Source: Paramicrobacterium agarici (GTDB lineage Bacteria > Actinomycetota > Actinomycetes > Actinomycetales > Microbacteriaceae). Taken from it: DNA of 64,000 nt. Numbering within the stretch: position 1 is the stretch's first letter; the number at the start of each line of letters is the position of its first letter. Location of the stretch: assembly GCF_002563955.1 (NCBI RefSeq), contig NZ_PDJE01000001.1, positions 3,100,001 to 3,164,000 on the forward strand, in the 5' to 3' direction. This document shows, piece by piece, positions 27,665 through 39,456 of the stretch. The notes beneath the pieces are model-generated. The model was not told the DNA's origin and ran no database searches. It worked only from the letters and a program-made list of their open reading frames with translations. The position numbers and the translations under genes are program-made.

Positions 27665-27719
27665 ACCCGCGCACTATCCCCCATCGAATAACACCCTCAA
27701 CGAGGAAGTAGAGGAAACA

Positions 27720-29027
27720 ATGAAAACCCCGCAGAAACGAGTGAGGCGCCTGGCCGCTGCTGCAGCGATCGCCGCGGCCTCGGCTCTCGTCCTCAGCGCG
27801 TGCAGCGTCACAGGAGCCCCCACGTCGGCCGGCGGTGCCGGCGATGCCGATTCCGGAACGCTGAATGCCCTCTTCATGAAGCAGGCCGGCTACACAGAAG
27901 ACGATGTGAAAGCGATGATCGAGGACTTCAATGAGGAGTATCCAGACATCACCGTCAATCCCACCTTTGTCGCCTACGAGGCGCTGCACGACAAAATAGT
28001 GACGTCTGCCCCGTCTGGAACCTACGACGTTGTCCTGATGGACGTGATCTGGCCGGCCGAGTTCGCATCGAAGGGCCTCGTCACCGACGTGACCGATAGG
28101 TTCCCCGAGGAGTGGGAGCAGGACATGCTCGGGGGCGCGCTCATCACGGCGGAATACCAGGACAAGTACTACGGAGTTCCGTGGTATCCATCGACGAAAC
28201 TGTTCTACTACAACACAGAGATGGTCGAGCAGGCCGGATACTCCACGTCGGACCTTGACACCTGGGACGGTGTTCTCGAAGTCGCCGCAGCGATGAAAGA
28301 GCAAGGGATCGTTAAATACCCGATCGCCTGGAGCTGGGCTCAGGCCGAGGCGCTCATCTGCGACTACGCGCAGCTTCTCGGCGCTTTCGGCGGCGAGTTC
28401 ACGAATGACGATGGAGAACTCATCATCAACGAGGGACCGGGAGTCGAAGCCCTGAGCTGGATGAAGCAGACCATCGATGATGGCCTCTCCAACCCGAACT
28501 CGACGACGTTCCTCGAAGACGATGTGAACAAGACCATGGCCTCAGGTCAGGCTGCGTTCTCACTGAACTGGGAGTCGACGTTCCGGGATCTCAATGACGA
28601 ATCCATCTCGCAGGTCGTTGGCCAGGTCGGCGTCTCCGCAACGCCGAAGGGAGCGGAAGGAACGCGCCCAGGCGTCAACGGCGCCATGGCCCTCGGCATC
28701 GCTTCGAAGTCTGAGAACAAGGATGCAGCGTGGAACTTCATCTCGTTCATCAGCAGTCAAAGCGAGCAAGAGAAATTCGTCACCAGCACCCTGCCGAACT
28801 GGAAAGCGTCGTACGAAGACCCCGAGATCACGGAGACCAACCCCGAGGTGTTCGCCGCAGCGAAGGTCGGTTACGACGACGGAATCCTGCGCCCGCAGGT
28901 GCCGAACTACAGCGAGGTATCGCAGATCATCCAGGCGGAGATCCAGAATGCGCTCCTCGGGAAGAAGTCACCGCAGCAGGCGATGGATGATGCCGTCGCT
29001 GCCGCAAACGATGTTCTGAACGACTGA
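27720..29027 (+). CDS. ABC sugar solute-binding lipoprotein
   Basis: 435 aa, family 1 extracellular solute-binding protein. A basic N-terminus, hydrophobic stretch and lipobox LSAC (Cys near residue 26) mark it as a lipoprotein. The mature part holds the usual bilobed sequence, e.g. PSGTYDVVLMDVIWPAEF and YYGVPWYPSTKLFYYN. It delivers a carbohydrate to the two permeases downstream. Start chosen at 27720 with GAGGAAACA upstream. It lies 56 nt past the kinase stop and 8 nt before the first permease. Confidence 0.95.
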   Translation: MKTPQKRVRRLAAAAAIAAASALVLSACSVTGAPTSAGGAGDADSGTLNALFMKQAGYTEDDVKAMIEDFNEEYPDITVNPTFVAYEALHDKIVTSAPSGTYDVVLMDVIWPAEFASKGLVTDVTDRFPEEWEQDMLGGALITAEYQDKYYGVPWYPSTKLFYYNTEMVEQAGYSTSDLDTWDGVLEVAAAMKEQGIVKYPIAWSWAQAEALICDYAQLLGAFGGEFTNDDGELIINEGPGVEALSWMKQTIDDGLSNPNSTTFLEDDVNKTMASGQAAFSLNWESTFRDLNDESISQVVGQVGVSATPKGAEGTRPGVNGAMALGIASKSENKDAAWNFISFISSQSEQEKFVTSTLPNWKASYEDPEITETNPEVFAAAKVGYDDGILRPQVPNYSEVSQIIQAEIQNALLGKKSPQQAMDDAVAAANDVLND

Positions 29028-29035
29028 GCGGAACG

Positions 29036-29962
29036 ATGACGAAACTCGCCACCGTGGCACCTCCACGTCGGCGGACGGGTCGAGAGAGCCAGAAGCGGCT
29101 TGCCTTCTGGCTCCTCCTCCCCGCCGCCGTCGCGGTATTCGGCATCATCATCTACCCGATTGCGCGGACCCTGATCATCTCGTTCTTCGAGGTGGAGTCT
29201 GCACTCGCCACCGAAACTCCATTCGTCGGTATCGACAATTACGTGGAGGCGCTTTCGAGCTCCGGGTTCTGGGCAGCGATCGGCCGTACGCTCTACTTCA
29301 CCGTCGTGTCGACCGCTCTGGAGCTGACGCTGGGCATGATGCTCGCGATGCTGCTCAACGCCCGATTGCGCATGCGGTGGCTGTTCCGCGCCATCGTCGT
29401 CCTCCCGTGGGCCGTCCCCACGATCGTCAATGCCGCGATGTGGAAGGGAATCTTCAACGCCCAGTACGGCTCACTCAACGCGGCCCTCACACAGCTTGGA
29501 CTCACCGATGAGTACATCGCCTGGCTCGGCGACCCGTTCCTCGCCCTGAACATGGTGATCCTGGCCGATGCCTGGAAGACGACGCCACTCGTCGCCTTCT
29601 TCCTCCTCGCCGGGTTGACGGCGATCAACCCCGAGATCTACGAAAGCGCCAAGATCGACAGAGCGTCGTGGCCGCGCATCTTCCGGTCGATCACTCTTCC
29701 TATGCTCCTGCCGTCGATTTCCATCGTGCTCGTGCTTCGCACCGTCGAGGCGTTCAAGGCATTCGACATCATCTACGCGATGACGAGAGGCGGACCCGCG
29801 AACGGAACGCAGACGATCGCGTACTACACCTACGTTCGCGCTTTCTCCGATCAGAACTTCGGCATGGGGTCTGCGCTGTCGTACATCATCGTCATCGTCA
29901 TTCTGATCCTGACGACGATCTACCTCAGAATGCTGCGCCGATCGGAGATGAGCCTACTGTGA
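29036..29962 (+). CDS. ABC sugar permease, MalF-type
   Basis: 308 aa, six membrane helices. The first follows a basic N-terminal tail; the EAA loop is in ESAKIDRASWPRIFRSITLP. Forms the translocation channel with the next permease. No ATP-binding subunit is encoded in the locus, so a shared ATPase of the MsiK type probably drives it. The stop overlaps the next start (GTGA). Confidence 0.95.
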   Translation: MTKLATVAPPRRRTGRESQKRLAFWLLLPAAVAVFGIIIYPIARTLIISFFEVESALATETPFVGIDNYVEALSSSGFWAAIGRTLYFTVVSTALELTLGMMLAMLLNARLRMRWLFRAIVVLPWAVPTIVNAAMWKGIFNAQYGSLNAALTQLGLTDEYIAWLGDPFLALNMVILADAWKTTPLVAFFLLAGLTAINPEIYESAKIDRASWPRIFRSITLPMLLPSISIVLVLRTVEAFKAFDIIYAMTRGGPANGTQTIAYYTYVRAFSDQNFGMGSALSYIIVIVILILTTIYLRMLRRSEMSLL

Positions 29963-30807
29963 GAAACCAAAGACGAAACTCAATTCTTCTGCACATCGCC
30001 GCGGTCGTCGTCTCAATACTCATTCTCCTGCCGTTCGCGTGGATGGTCGAGGCGAGCTTCGCTCCGCAGCGTGATCTGGTCAGCCGCCCGATGCGCTGGA
30101 TCCCGTCTGAAATCGATCTGAGCCGGTATGTCGAGATCTTCCAGGGCGGCGAGGGCAGCGTCGGTTCGACATTCCGCGCCGCGATGCTGAATTCCACGAT
30201 CGTCGCTGTCTCGGTCGTCGCCCTTGCCATGATCGTCGGAGTTTTGGGGGCATACGCTTTCGCCCGGCTAAAGTTCCCGTTCCGCAAAGCGACGCTGCTG
30301 ACCTTCCTCGCCACGTACATGCTGCCGCAGATCGCTCTGCTGATTCCCCTGTACTTCATCTTGAATTCGCTTGGTCTGCTCAACACGCTTGTCGGGCTGA
30401 TCCTCGTTGACTCGTCCCTGGTGATCCCCTTCACGCTGTGGATTCTCAGCAATTACTTCGTGACGATTCCAGACGAACTGGAGGAGGCCGCACGGATCGA
30501 CGGGACGTCCCGTGTCGGTGCACTCTTCCGCATCATCCTGCCGAGCGCTAAACCGGGGATCTTCGCGGCGATGATGTTCGCGTTCCTCCTCGCGTGGGAT
30601 GAGTTTATGTACGCGCTGATCTTCACGTCATCAGACGCTGCCAAGACGCTTCCCGTCGCGATCTCGGAGTTCGCCGGGAGATACACGACAGACTTCGGGC
30701 TCGTCGCCGCCGGCGGCATCCTCGCGGCGATCCCGCCGATCGTGATCGCCGTCATCTTCCAGCGCTACGTCGTGAGCGGGATGAGCGCAGGAGCGGTGAA
30801 GGGGTAG
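29959..30807 (+). CDS. ABC sugar permease, MalG-type
   Basis: 282 aa with six membrane helices. The EAA motif is in EEAARIDGTSRVGALFRIIL. Start GTG at 29959 overlaps the upstream stop as GTGA; the frame extends upstream only as an out-of-phase copy of the first permease region. With the lipoprotein and the first permease it makes the membrane part of a carbohydrate importer. Confidence 0.95.
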   Translation: MRNQRRNSILLHIAAVVVSILILLPFAWMVEASFAPQRDLVSRPMRWIPSEIDLSRYVEIFQGGEGSVGSTFRAAMLNSTIVAVSVVALAMIVGVLGAYAFARLKFPFRKATLLTFLATYMLPQIALLIPLYFILNSLGLLNTLVGLILVDSSLVIPFTLWILSNYFVTIPDELEEAARIDGTSRVGALFRIILPSAKPGIFAAMMFAFLLAWDEFMYALIFTSSDAAKTLPVAISEFAGRYTTDFGLVAAGGILAAIPPIVIAVIFQRYVVSGMSAGAVKG

Positions 30808-30873
30808 CGACGCATCGTGCACCGGCGCTCTTAGCGTCGGCCAAACGATGTTTCGAACGATGTGGAGAGAACC

Positions 30874-31902
30874 ATGGAACGCATAGAGTACGGTCTCGCT
30901 GTTCGCGATCAGCCGGCGAATCTGGAACGAGCGCACCACTCGGTGTCGCAGGCACTTGCCAGGGCAACCATCGAGCCATGGCGCCCGGGCGATACCGTCG
31001 CTGTCGTCGCGATGGGGGCGTCGTCGCATTCGGCTCACGCCCTCGTCTTCGCGCTCATAGCGTCAGGGGTACGAGCGTTCCCTCTGTCGGCGTCAGATGC
31101 CGTCGCCTACGCTCCGGGCAGCCAACCCGCCGACCATTACGTGATCGTCTCAGAATCGGGGCGCAGCCCCGAACCGCTCAATGCCGCCAAACGATTCACC
31201 CCGGGGCGACGCATCGGAATCACCAATGTTCCGAACAGTCCGCTCACCGCTGCTGTCGACGTCGTGCTTCCACTCGGCGACTTCGATGACTCGGGAGTTT
31301 ACACAGTCGGCTACACAGCAACGCTTCTCGCGTACGCTCTGCTGAGCGAGCACGCTACTGGGCTGACTGCACCTGACCCGAGCTCCGTGTCGGCACGCGT
31401 CGAAGCAGCGCTCTCTGATTTCGAGGCGCCGACCGCTCTCGCGGCAGAACGACTGAGTACGGCGCACACCGTCGACTTCGTCGGAAGCGGGATGTCGCTG
31501 GCCGCTGCGTCCGAAGGTGCCCTGATGTTCCGCGAAGCGCTCGGTGTCCCCACAGCGGCATTCGACACGTACCAGTACCTGCACGGACCAATGGAGCCGT
31601 TGCGCGAGAACAGCGGTCTCGTGATCTTCGGTGATTCACGGGAACTCTCGCTCGCCGATTCGGTTCTCGATTCCGGAGTGCAGGTTTGCCTGGTCACCCA
31701 GAGCCCCCTTACAGAGGTTCCCCGCCCGGATCACGAGAACCTTGTCGTGATCTCGCTCCCGTCTGAAGTGACGAGCTTCGAGCGCGCTATCGTCGAGGTC
31801 ATCGTTCCCCAGTTACTCGTCGGGCACCGGGCCAGAAGCCTCGGCCGCCGCCCGGGAGAATTCACATACCGGCAGCCCGACACGAAACTCCCGCTCACAT
31901 AG
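30874..31902 (+). CDS. Tandem SIS-domain protein, AgaS/NagB-II-like
   Basis: 342 aa, two SIS (sugar isomerase) domains, the length of glucosamine-6-phosphate deaminase NagB-II and AgaS proteins. Sugar-phosphate loops are visible: VAMGASSHSAHALV and VSESGRSPEPLN in the first domain, FVGSGMSLAAASEGALMF and FGDSRELSLADS in the second. With the kinase it could convert a phosphorylated amino sugar into fructose-6-phosphate and ammonia. No deacetylase (nagA) is next to it. ATG at 30874 chosen for the GGAGAG 6 nt upstream. It is 66 nt after the second permease and is the last gene of the run. Confidence 0.85.
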   Translation: MERIEYGLAVRDQPANLERAHHSVSQALARATIEPWRPGDTVAVVAMGASSHSAHALVFALIASGVRAFPLSASDAVAYAPGSQPADHYVIVSESGRSPEPLNAAKRFTPGRRIGITNVPNSPLTAAVDVVLPLGDFDDSGVYTVGYTATLLAYALLSEHATGLTAPDPSSVSARVEAALSDFEAPTALAAERLSTAHTVDFVGSGMSLAAASEGALMFREALGVPTAAFDTYQYLHGPMEPLRENSGLVIFGDSRELSLADSVLDSGVQVCLVTQSPLTEVPRPDHENLVVISLPSEVTSFERAIVEVIVPQLLVGHRARSLGRRPGEFTYRQPDTKLPLT

Positions 31903-32022
31903 AGCACGGCTCGTTGCGGCGTCCAGGGACAACGCGCTTCGGGCCCGCGCCACATTTTTCGTCGCGCTCCAGTTCTTTCTGGCGCGCAAAACCGAAAGCG
32001 GAGCGCAAACAAGGTCAGCGTT

Positions 32023-34558
<2,536 letters not shown>

Positions 34559-34562
<4 letters not shown>

Positions 34563-35194
34563 GAGGCGAGCTCGGCCGCGAGCGAGGAGCGCAGCGCCGC
34601 AGCATCCGTGAACTGCACGGCTCGCCAGCCGAACTGCGCAGCCGCCTCGATGTTCGCGGAGAGGTCGTCGGTGAAATGCACGGATGCTGGTGACACGGCG
34701 CTGCCGAGGGTCTGCTCGATGAGCGCATGGGCCCGCGCGTAGCAGTCGGGCGCGGGCTTCGCGACGCCAATCTCGTGAGAGTTCAGCACGCGATGAAACC
34801 GGTCAGCGATGCCGTGGGTGTCGAGTTCGTGCGCCGTGCGGTCGGTTCCGTTCGTCAATGCGAAAACGGGATGCTCCTGCCTGAGCTCGTCGATGAGTTC
34901 GATGGTCTCGGGGATCAGCTGCCCGATATCTGTCGCCCATTCGGCGACGATCGAGCGCGCAGCATCCGCATCGCGCGCCGTCCTGGCAATCATCTCGGTG
35001 ACCTCGTCAACCCACTCCGCCCGCGTCATGCGGCCTTCGACAAGGGCGCGCCCAAGTGGGTCGGCGAATGCGGCGTCTTCGATGATGCCGACCGGAAGTC
35101 CGAGCTCTGCGTCGAGTCTCGCCGCCATGCGCTCGGGTGTGAAGGTGCGGATGACGCCGTCGATGTCGAAGACGAACACCTGTGACACAGCCAT
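34559..35194 (-). CDS. HAD-IA family phosphatase
   Basis: 211 aa. HAD motif I is FVFDIDGVIRTF, motif II is FALTNGTDRTAHEL, and the motif IV acidic pair is in HFTDDLSANIEAA. The cap domain lies between motifs I and II. Small-molecule phosphatase of unknown substrate. Translation is coupled to rarD. It is followed upstream by the groES terminator. Confidence 0.88.
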
Positions 35195-35221
35195 ATGACG
35201 AGTCTACGGCGAACCACAGAC

Positions 35222-35252
35222 AAGGGCCCGGGTGATGATCACCCGGACCCTT
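35222..35252 (-). terminator. Terminator hairpin after groES
   Basis: Stem AAGGG-c-CCGGGTGA / TCACCCGG-a-CCCTT, with one C/A mismatch and a 3-nt loop, lies 16 nt beyond the groES stop. Confidence 0.8.
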
Positions 35253-35267
35253 AGTGCTGTGCGTCGT

Positions 35268-35564
35268 TTAGCGCTCGACGACCGCGAGAACGTCGCGGGC
35301 CGAGAGCACGAGGTACTCGTCAGCGCCGAACTTGACCTCGGTGCCGCCGTACTTCGAGTAGAGAACGCGGTCGCCGACGGTGACGTCGAGCGGAACGCGG
35401 TTGCCGTTGTCGTCGATGCGGCCGGGGCCAACGGCCACGACTTCGCCCTCCTGCGGCTTTTCCTTGGCGGTGTCAGGGATGACCAGACCAGACGCGGTGG
35501 TCTGCTCTGCCTCGACCTGCTTGATGACGATGCGATCCTCGAGCGGCTTGATGGAGACCGACAC
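35268..35564 (-). CDS. groES: Co-chaperonin GroES
   Basis: 98 aa, the normal size. Caps the GroEL folding chamber. The mobile loop is in [20 protein letters not shown] and the roof loop in [14 protein letters not shown]. The GTG at 35564 has GAGG 6 nt upstream; a longer start at 35582 would add six residues. groEL is not adjacent. Two CIRCE operators and a promoter lie upstream, so HrcA control is expected. Confidence 0.97.
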   Translation of the reverse strand: MSVSIKPLEDRIVIKQVEAEQTTASGLVIPDTAKEKPQEGEVVAVGPGRIDDNGNRVPLDVTVGDRVLYSKYGGTEVKFGADEYLVLSARDVLAVVER

Positions 35565-35595
35565 GGTTGACCTCTTTCTCATAAGAAGACGTGAG

Positions 35596-35622
35596 TTAGC
35601 ACCCTCACTATCCGAGTGCTAA
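35596..35622 (-). promoter_or_regulatory. CIRCE element 1 (HrcA operator)
   Basis: TTAGCACCC, 9 nt, GAGTGCTAA. It differs from the consensus TTAGCACTC-N9-GAGTGCTAA at one position. It covers the first transcribed bases of groES. Confidence 0.92.
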
Positions 35623-35627
35623 TTGCA

Positions 35628-35656
35628 AGTTTACGGATGCGCTGGCACTCGTGCAA
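35628..35656 (-). promoter_or_regulatory. groES promoter
   Basis: On the minus strand TTGCAC, a 17-nt spacer and TAAACT. CIRCE 2 covers the -35 box and spacer, and CIRCE 1 lies just past the start site, so HrcA would block both entry and escape. Confidence 0.65.
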
Positions 35657-35667
35657 CGTGAGTGCCA
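35643..35667 (-). promoter_or_regulatory. CIRCE element 2 (variant)
   Basis: TGGCACTC, 9 nt, GAGTGCCA: a perfect inverted repeat with the CIRCE spacing and the core ACTC/GAGT. It lies 20 bp from element 1. Confidence 0.85.
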
Positions 35668-35722
35668 ACTCCGCGTCTGGTTTCGCTCTCGGCGAGATCG
35701 GGCGCATTGATATGTTGGGCGG

Positions 35723-36910
35723 ATGGAACGCGCCGAGCTCGCCTCTCTGCTCACCCCCGACGGCATGGCTCTTCTCGATGAGCTTGCCGGTCAGGACACC
35801 GCGGGAGACATCGTCGCAACGGTCACTCGCCTGCGCAAGGCGGGCCACGATCCCGATCTGGTCGCCGCAGCGCTCACACAGTCACGCCTCCGTGCACGCG
35901 CCCGCGTCAAATTCGGCGAGTTCGCCGAACGGATGCTGTTCACGCAGGCCGGGCTCGAACAGGCGACGCGCATTCGCGCGGCTGCCATGCACGCGGGGCG
36001 GTATCTTGCGAGCAATCTGAGCCGCGTCGCCGATCTCGGCTGCGGTATCGGCGGCGATGCAATGGCGATGGCTGCCATGCAGATCGCTGTCACTGCCGTG
36101 GAGGCCGACGAGGTGACGGCGGCAATCGCCACGCACAACCTCGCGCCCTTCGCCTCGGCGCATGTTGTTCGCGGGCGTGCCGAAGACACCGATCTGAGCG
36201 ACGTCGACGCCGTGTTCTTCGATCCGGCGAGGCGAACGTCGGGGCATGCGGAGACGACGCGGATCACCGACCCGGCGGACTACTCTCCGCACCTCGATAC
36301 GGTCTTCGAGGTGGCACGTCGAATGCCGACCGGCATCAAGCTCGGTCCGGGATTCGACCGCGACCTGATCCCCGACGACATGGAGGCGCAGTGGGTCAGC
36401 GTCGACGGGAGCGTCGTCGAACTCATGCTGTGGTCGGGTTCGCTCGCGCGCGACGGCATCACGAGGGCTGCGCTCGTGCTGAGCGATGACGGCTCGCCCG
36501 AGCTGACCGCCGCGGCAGACAGTGCTGACGAGCCGGTTCGCGACCTCGGCGCGGTCCTCTACGAACCCGACGGCGCGGTCATTCGTGCGAGGCTCATCGG
36601 CGATCTCGCCCGTCAGCTCGAGGCCGGGCCGATCAGCGAGGGCATCGCCTACCTGACCTCAGACGCGCACACAGCGACGCCGTTCGCGACGGCATTCAGA
36701 GTCGTCGAACGGCTGCCGCTCGACGAGAAGGTGCTGCGACGCTGGGTCAAGGGCAACGACATCGGCACGCTCGAGATCAAGAAGCGCGGTGTCGACATCG
36801 ATCCCGCCGCGTTCCGCAAACGGCTCAATCCGCGCGGCACGGCGAGCGCGACTCTTGTCTTGACGCGCGTCGCCGGGCGGCACACGGCGCTCGTAGTCGA
36901 GCGGGTCTGA
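35723..36910 (+). CDS. THUMP-like class I SAM-dependent methyltransferase
   Basis: 395 aa. A helical N-terminal region of about 95 residues is followed by a Rossmann methyltransferase domain with VADLGCGIGGDAMAMA (SAM site) and AVFFDPARRTSGH (motif IV, DPAR). The last 100 residues form the small THUMP-like C-terminal domain with FRVVERLPLDEKVLRRW and LVLTRVAGRHTALVVERV. Likely acts on RNA or a nucleotide-containing substrate. Its exact reaction is unknown. It is divergent from groES and ends 4 nt from the stop of the convergent DUF4190 gene, with no room for a terminator. Confidence 0.88.
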   Translation: MERAELASLLTPDGMALLDELAGQDTAGDIVATVTRLRKAGHDPDLVAAALTQSRLRARARVKFGEFAERMLFTQAGLEQATRIRAAAMHAGRYLASNLSRVADLGCGIGGDAMAMAAMQIAVTAVEADEVTAAIATHNLAPFASAHVVRGRAEDTDLSDVDAVFFDPARRTSGHAETTRITDPADYSPHLDTVFEVARRMPTGIKLGPGFDRDLIPDDMEAQWVSVDGSVVELMLWSGSLARDGITRAALVLSDDGSPELTAAADSADEPVRDLGAVLYEPDGAVIRARLIGDLARQLEAGPISEGIAYLTSDAHTATPFATAFRVVERLPLDEKVLRRWVKGNDIGTLEIKKRGVDIDPAAFRKRLNPRGTASATLVLTRVAGRHTALVVERV

Positions 36911-36914
36911 CCGA

Positions 36915-37370
36915 TCAGGTGTAGTACGCGCCCGACATGCCGACGGTGCCGAGAAGGACCACGAAGAACACGATGTAGATGATGATGATCGCGACGATGA
37001 TCGCCGTGAACACGTAGCCGAGGATCAGTCCCGTCAGAGCGAGGCCGTCGCCCTGCTCCCCCGTCTCACGAATCTGCTTGCGGGCGATGTGGCCGCAGAT
37101 GATCCCGGCGATCGGAATGAAGAACGCCGAGATGATGGCAACGATCGCCAGAACGTTCGTGCCGGGCTGAGGCGGATACGCGCTGTACGGCTGCTGACCG
37201 TATGGCTGCTGCACGTACCCGGGTGGCGGTGTCGTCTGCTGACCATAGGGCTGCTGGCCGTGAGGCTGCTGTCCGTACGTCGGCGCTGGCGCCTGCTGAC
37301 CGTAGCTCGGCTGCTGGTTCTGTCCATACGCGGGCTGCTGGTTCTCGTGGCCCTGCTGTGGATCGCTCAT
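36915..37370 (-). CDS. DUF4190 membrane protein with YGQQ-rich N-terminal tail
   Basis: 151 aa. Residues 1-70 are low-complexity, rich in Gln, Tyr, Pro and Gly with repeated YGQQP and YGQQT units. Residues 75-150 are a DUF4190 domain: two membrane helices around the conserved CGHIARKQIRETGEQGDGLA loop. The tail faces the cytoplasm if the domain has the usual orientation. Function unknown. A paralog follows 25 nt upstream, and the two are probably co-transcribed. Confidence 0.85.
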   Translation of the reverse strand: MSDPQQGHENQQPAYGQNQQPSYGQQAPAPTYGQQPHGQQPYGQQTTPPPGYVQQPYGQQPYSAYPPQPGTNVLAIVAIISAFFIPIAGIICGHIARKQIRETGEQGDGLALTGLILGYVFTAIIVAIIIIYIVFFVVLLGTVGMSGAYYT

Positions 37371-37395
37371 TGTCTGTGATCTCCCCTCGTACCGA

Positions 37396-38364
37396 TCATC
37401 TCATGACGAGATAAAGGATGCTGTACACGAACCATCCGACCGAGAACAGCGTGCCGGCAAAGCCCGTGATGATGGCCCACAGCGCGAACGTGCGGTCGTC
37501 GTCGGGCTTCGAACGGGCTTTGAATCCGAGAACGATGCCGACGATCGCGAGCGGAAGCGCCCACCCGAAGAACACGCCGCCGATCACGCCGAGGATGCCG
37601 AAGATGAGACCCGTGAGCCCCGTGCGGCTCTTGTGCGACTTCGGCGCAGAGACAGGCTGGGCTGCGGGCATTGCTCCGCCGGGGCCGACGAGCGGCGGCT
37701 GCCCCGGTGCACCCTGTGGCGTGGGCTGGAAGTACGGCTGCGCCGTCTGCTGCTGCGGCGCCTGCTGGTATGGGGACGGTGCCGGCTGCTGCTGCGGGGC
37801 AGGTTGCGTGTATGGCGACGTCTGAGGATGCGGTGCCCCGTGCGGTCCCTGCGGTGCGGGGTGCTGCGGAGCGGACTGCTGATAGCTCGGAGCGGGTTGC
37901 TGGTACGGGGCGTGACTCTGCTGCGGAGGAGTGGGCTGCGCACCCGGATGCTGCGGAGCGAACTGCTGCGAAGCTTGCTGCTGCTGCGGTGGAGCGGCTT
38001 GCTGCTGGGGCGCCGCCTGCTGCGGAGCGGCTTGCTGCTGGGGCGCCGCCTGCTGCGGAGCGGCTTGCTGCTGCGGAGCGGCTTGCTGCTGCGGAGCTTG
38101 CTGCTGTTGCGCGGGCGGCGCGCCGGCCGGTCGTGCCCACGGAGCCGGGTTCTGAGGCGGGTTCTGAGCCTGCGGGTTCTGAGCCTGCGGGTTCTGAGCC
38201 TGCGGGTTCTGAGCGGGGGTCTGGCCTGGCTGCTGCTGCGCTCCATCGCCAGCGTTCTGGCCCGCGTCGTGCGGCCGCGTTCCATCGTTCTGAGCCGGCG
38301 GTGTTTGCGGCAGCGGCGGACGCGGTGGCACAGCCGGGTTCTCGCGATCGTTGGGCTCAGTCAT
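37396..38364 (-). CDS. DUF4190-like membrane protein with long Q/P/A-rich tail
   Basis: 322 aa. Residues 1-235 are disordered: repeats of QNPQA, APQQQA, PSYQQ and QQQPAP types. The last 80 residues contain two membrane helices around GFKARSKPDDDRTFALWA. The start ATG at 38364 has GAGGAGA 7 nt upstream. The DNA shows runs of GCTGCTGC on the plus strand that could slip during replication. Adjacent to the shorter DUF4190 paralog and 33 nt after tsaD on the same strand. Function unknown. Confidence 0.82.
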   Translation of the reverse strand: MTEPNDRENPAVPPRPPLPQTPPAQNDGTRPHDAGQNAGDGAQQQPGQTPAQNPQAQNPQAQNPQAQNPPQNPAPWARPAGAPPAQQQQAPQQQAAPQQQAAPQQAAPQQQAAPQQAAPQQQAAPPQQQQASQQFAPQHPGAQPTPPQQSHAPYQQPAPSYQQSAPQHPAPQGPHGAPHPQTSPYTQPAPQQQPAPSPYQQAPQQQTAQPYFQPTPQGAPGQPPLVGPGGAMPAAQPVSAPKSHKSRTGLTGLIFGILGVIGGVFFGWALPLAIVGIVLGFKARSKPDDDRTFALWAIITGFAGTLFSVGWFVYSILYLVMR

Positions 38365-38397
38365 CAAACGTCTCCTCGCGGTTGCAGCGGTGTTGTC

Positions 38398-39456
38398 TCA
38401 CGGTACCTGAATATCGGTGACCGGGAGCGTGGAGTCTGCCCCGAACTCCAGCGTTGACGGTTCGAAGCCGGCCATGATGCGCTGCGCCGCCAGAGCGGCG
38501 ATCATCGCACCGTTGTCGGTGCAGAGCGACAGCGGCGGAATGCGCAGGGCGACGTCCGCGGCGGCGGCGCGCTCTGCGGCGAGCTCGCGGATGCGCGCGT
38601 TCGCGACGACGCCGCCACCGAGCAGCAGCCGCGGCACATCGTGGTCGCGGCACGCGGCGATCGCCTTCGTCAGCAGCACGTCGGCGACGGCCTCGCGGAA
38701 CGAGGCGGCGACATCGGCGACGGGCACTGCCTCGCCAGCATCCTGTTTCTGCTCGACCCACCGCGCAACCGCCGTTTTGAGGCCCGAGAACGAGAAGTCG
38801 TAGCGGTGCTTCGCCATGTCTTTGGGAAGGCTGAGCCCGCGTGGAAAGCGAATTGCCGTGGCGTCGCCCTCGGCTGCGGCCTTGTCGATCTGCGGCCCGC
38901 CCGGGTATGGCAGGCCGAGAATGCGCGCCACCTTGTCGAACGCTTCGCCCGCGGCGTCGTCGATGGTCTCGCCGAGCAGCTCGACGTCGCTCGTCAGATC
39001 GCGAACGAGCAGCAGCGACGTATGGCCGCCCGAGACGAGCAGCGCGACGGCCGGGTACTCGAAGGGCTCGCCTATGTCGTCGAGAATGTCGGCGCCAACG
39101 TGCCCGACGAGGTGGTTCACGGCGTAGATCGGCTTATCGAGAGCGAGCGCGAGCGCTTTTGCCGCACCGACGCCGACCATGAGCGCCCCCGCGAGACCCG
39201 GGCCGCTCGTCACGGCGACAGCATCGATGTCGCTCAGTTCGATCTGCGCTTCGTCGACGGCGGCGGTGAGCGCCGGGCCGAGGGCTTCGAGGTGGGCGCG
39301 CGCTGCGACCTCGGGAACGACGCCGCCGTAGCGCGCGTGCTGCTCCATGGAAGACGAGATGGTGTTCGACAGCAGCGTCGAGCCGCGGACGATGCCAATT
39401 CCGGTCTCGTCGCAGCTCGATTCGATGCCGAGCACGAGTGGGGTGTCGCGGTTCAT
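38398..39456 (-). CDS. tsaD: tRNA N6-threonylcarbamoyladenosine transferase
   Basis: 352 aa. Transfers threonylcarbamoyl from its AMP ester to A37 of ANN-decoding tRNAs, with TsaB and TsaE. The metal-binding pair HxxxH-type region is [24 protein letters not shown]-like nucleotide sites are [14 protein letters not shown] and [16 protein letters not shown] overlaps the rimI stop (ATGA). Confidence 0.97.
   Translation of the reverse strand: MNRDTPLVLGIESSCDETGIGIVRGSTLLSNTISSSMEQHARYGGVVPEVAARAHLEALGPALTAAVDEAQIELSDIDAVAVTSGPGLAGALMVGVGAAKALALALDKPIYAVNHLVGHVGADILDDIGEPFEYPAVALLVSGGHTSLLLVRDLTSDVELLGETIDDAAGEAFDKVARILGLPYPGGPQIDKAAAEGDATAIRFPRGLSLPKDMAKHRYDFSFSGLKTAVARWVEQKQDAGEAVPVADVAASFREAVADVLLTKAIAACRDHDVPRLLLGGGVVANARIRELAAERAAAADVALRIPPLSLCTDNGAMIAALAAQRIMAGFEPSTLEFGADSTLPVTDIQVP

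Noticed and set aside
31960..32010. Imperfect stem (GCGCTCCAG/CTGGCGCGC) considered as terminator between the SIS gene and guaB
   Set aside because: It has a mismatch in the middle and no U-tract on either strand, so I do not list it as a feature.
37940..38230. Runs of CTGCGG/GCTGCT repeats as a mobile or CRISPR-like array
   Set aside because: They follow the coding frame of a Gln/Ala/Pro-rich tail and have no constant repeat-spacer pattern.
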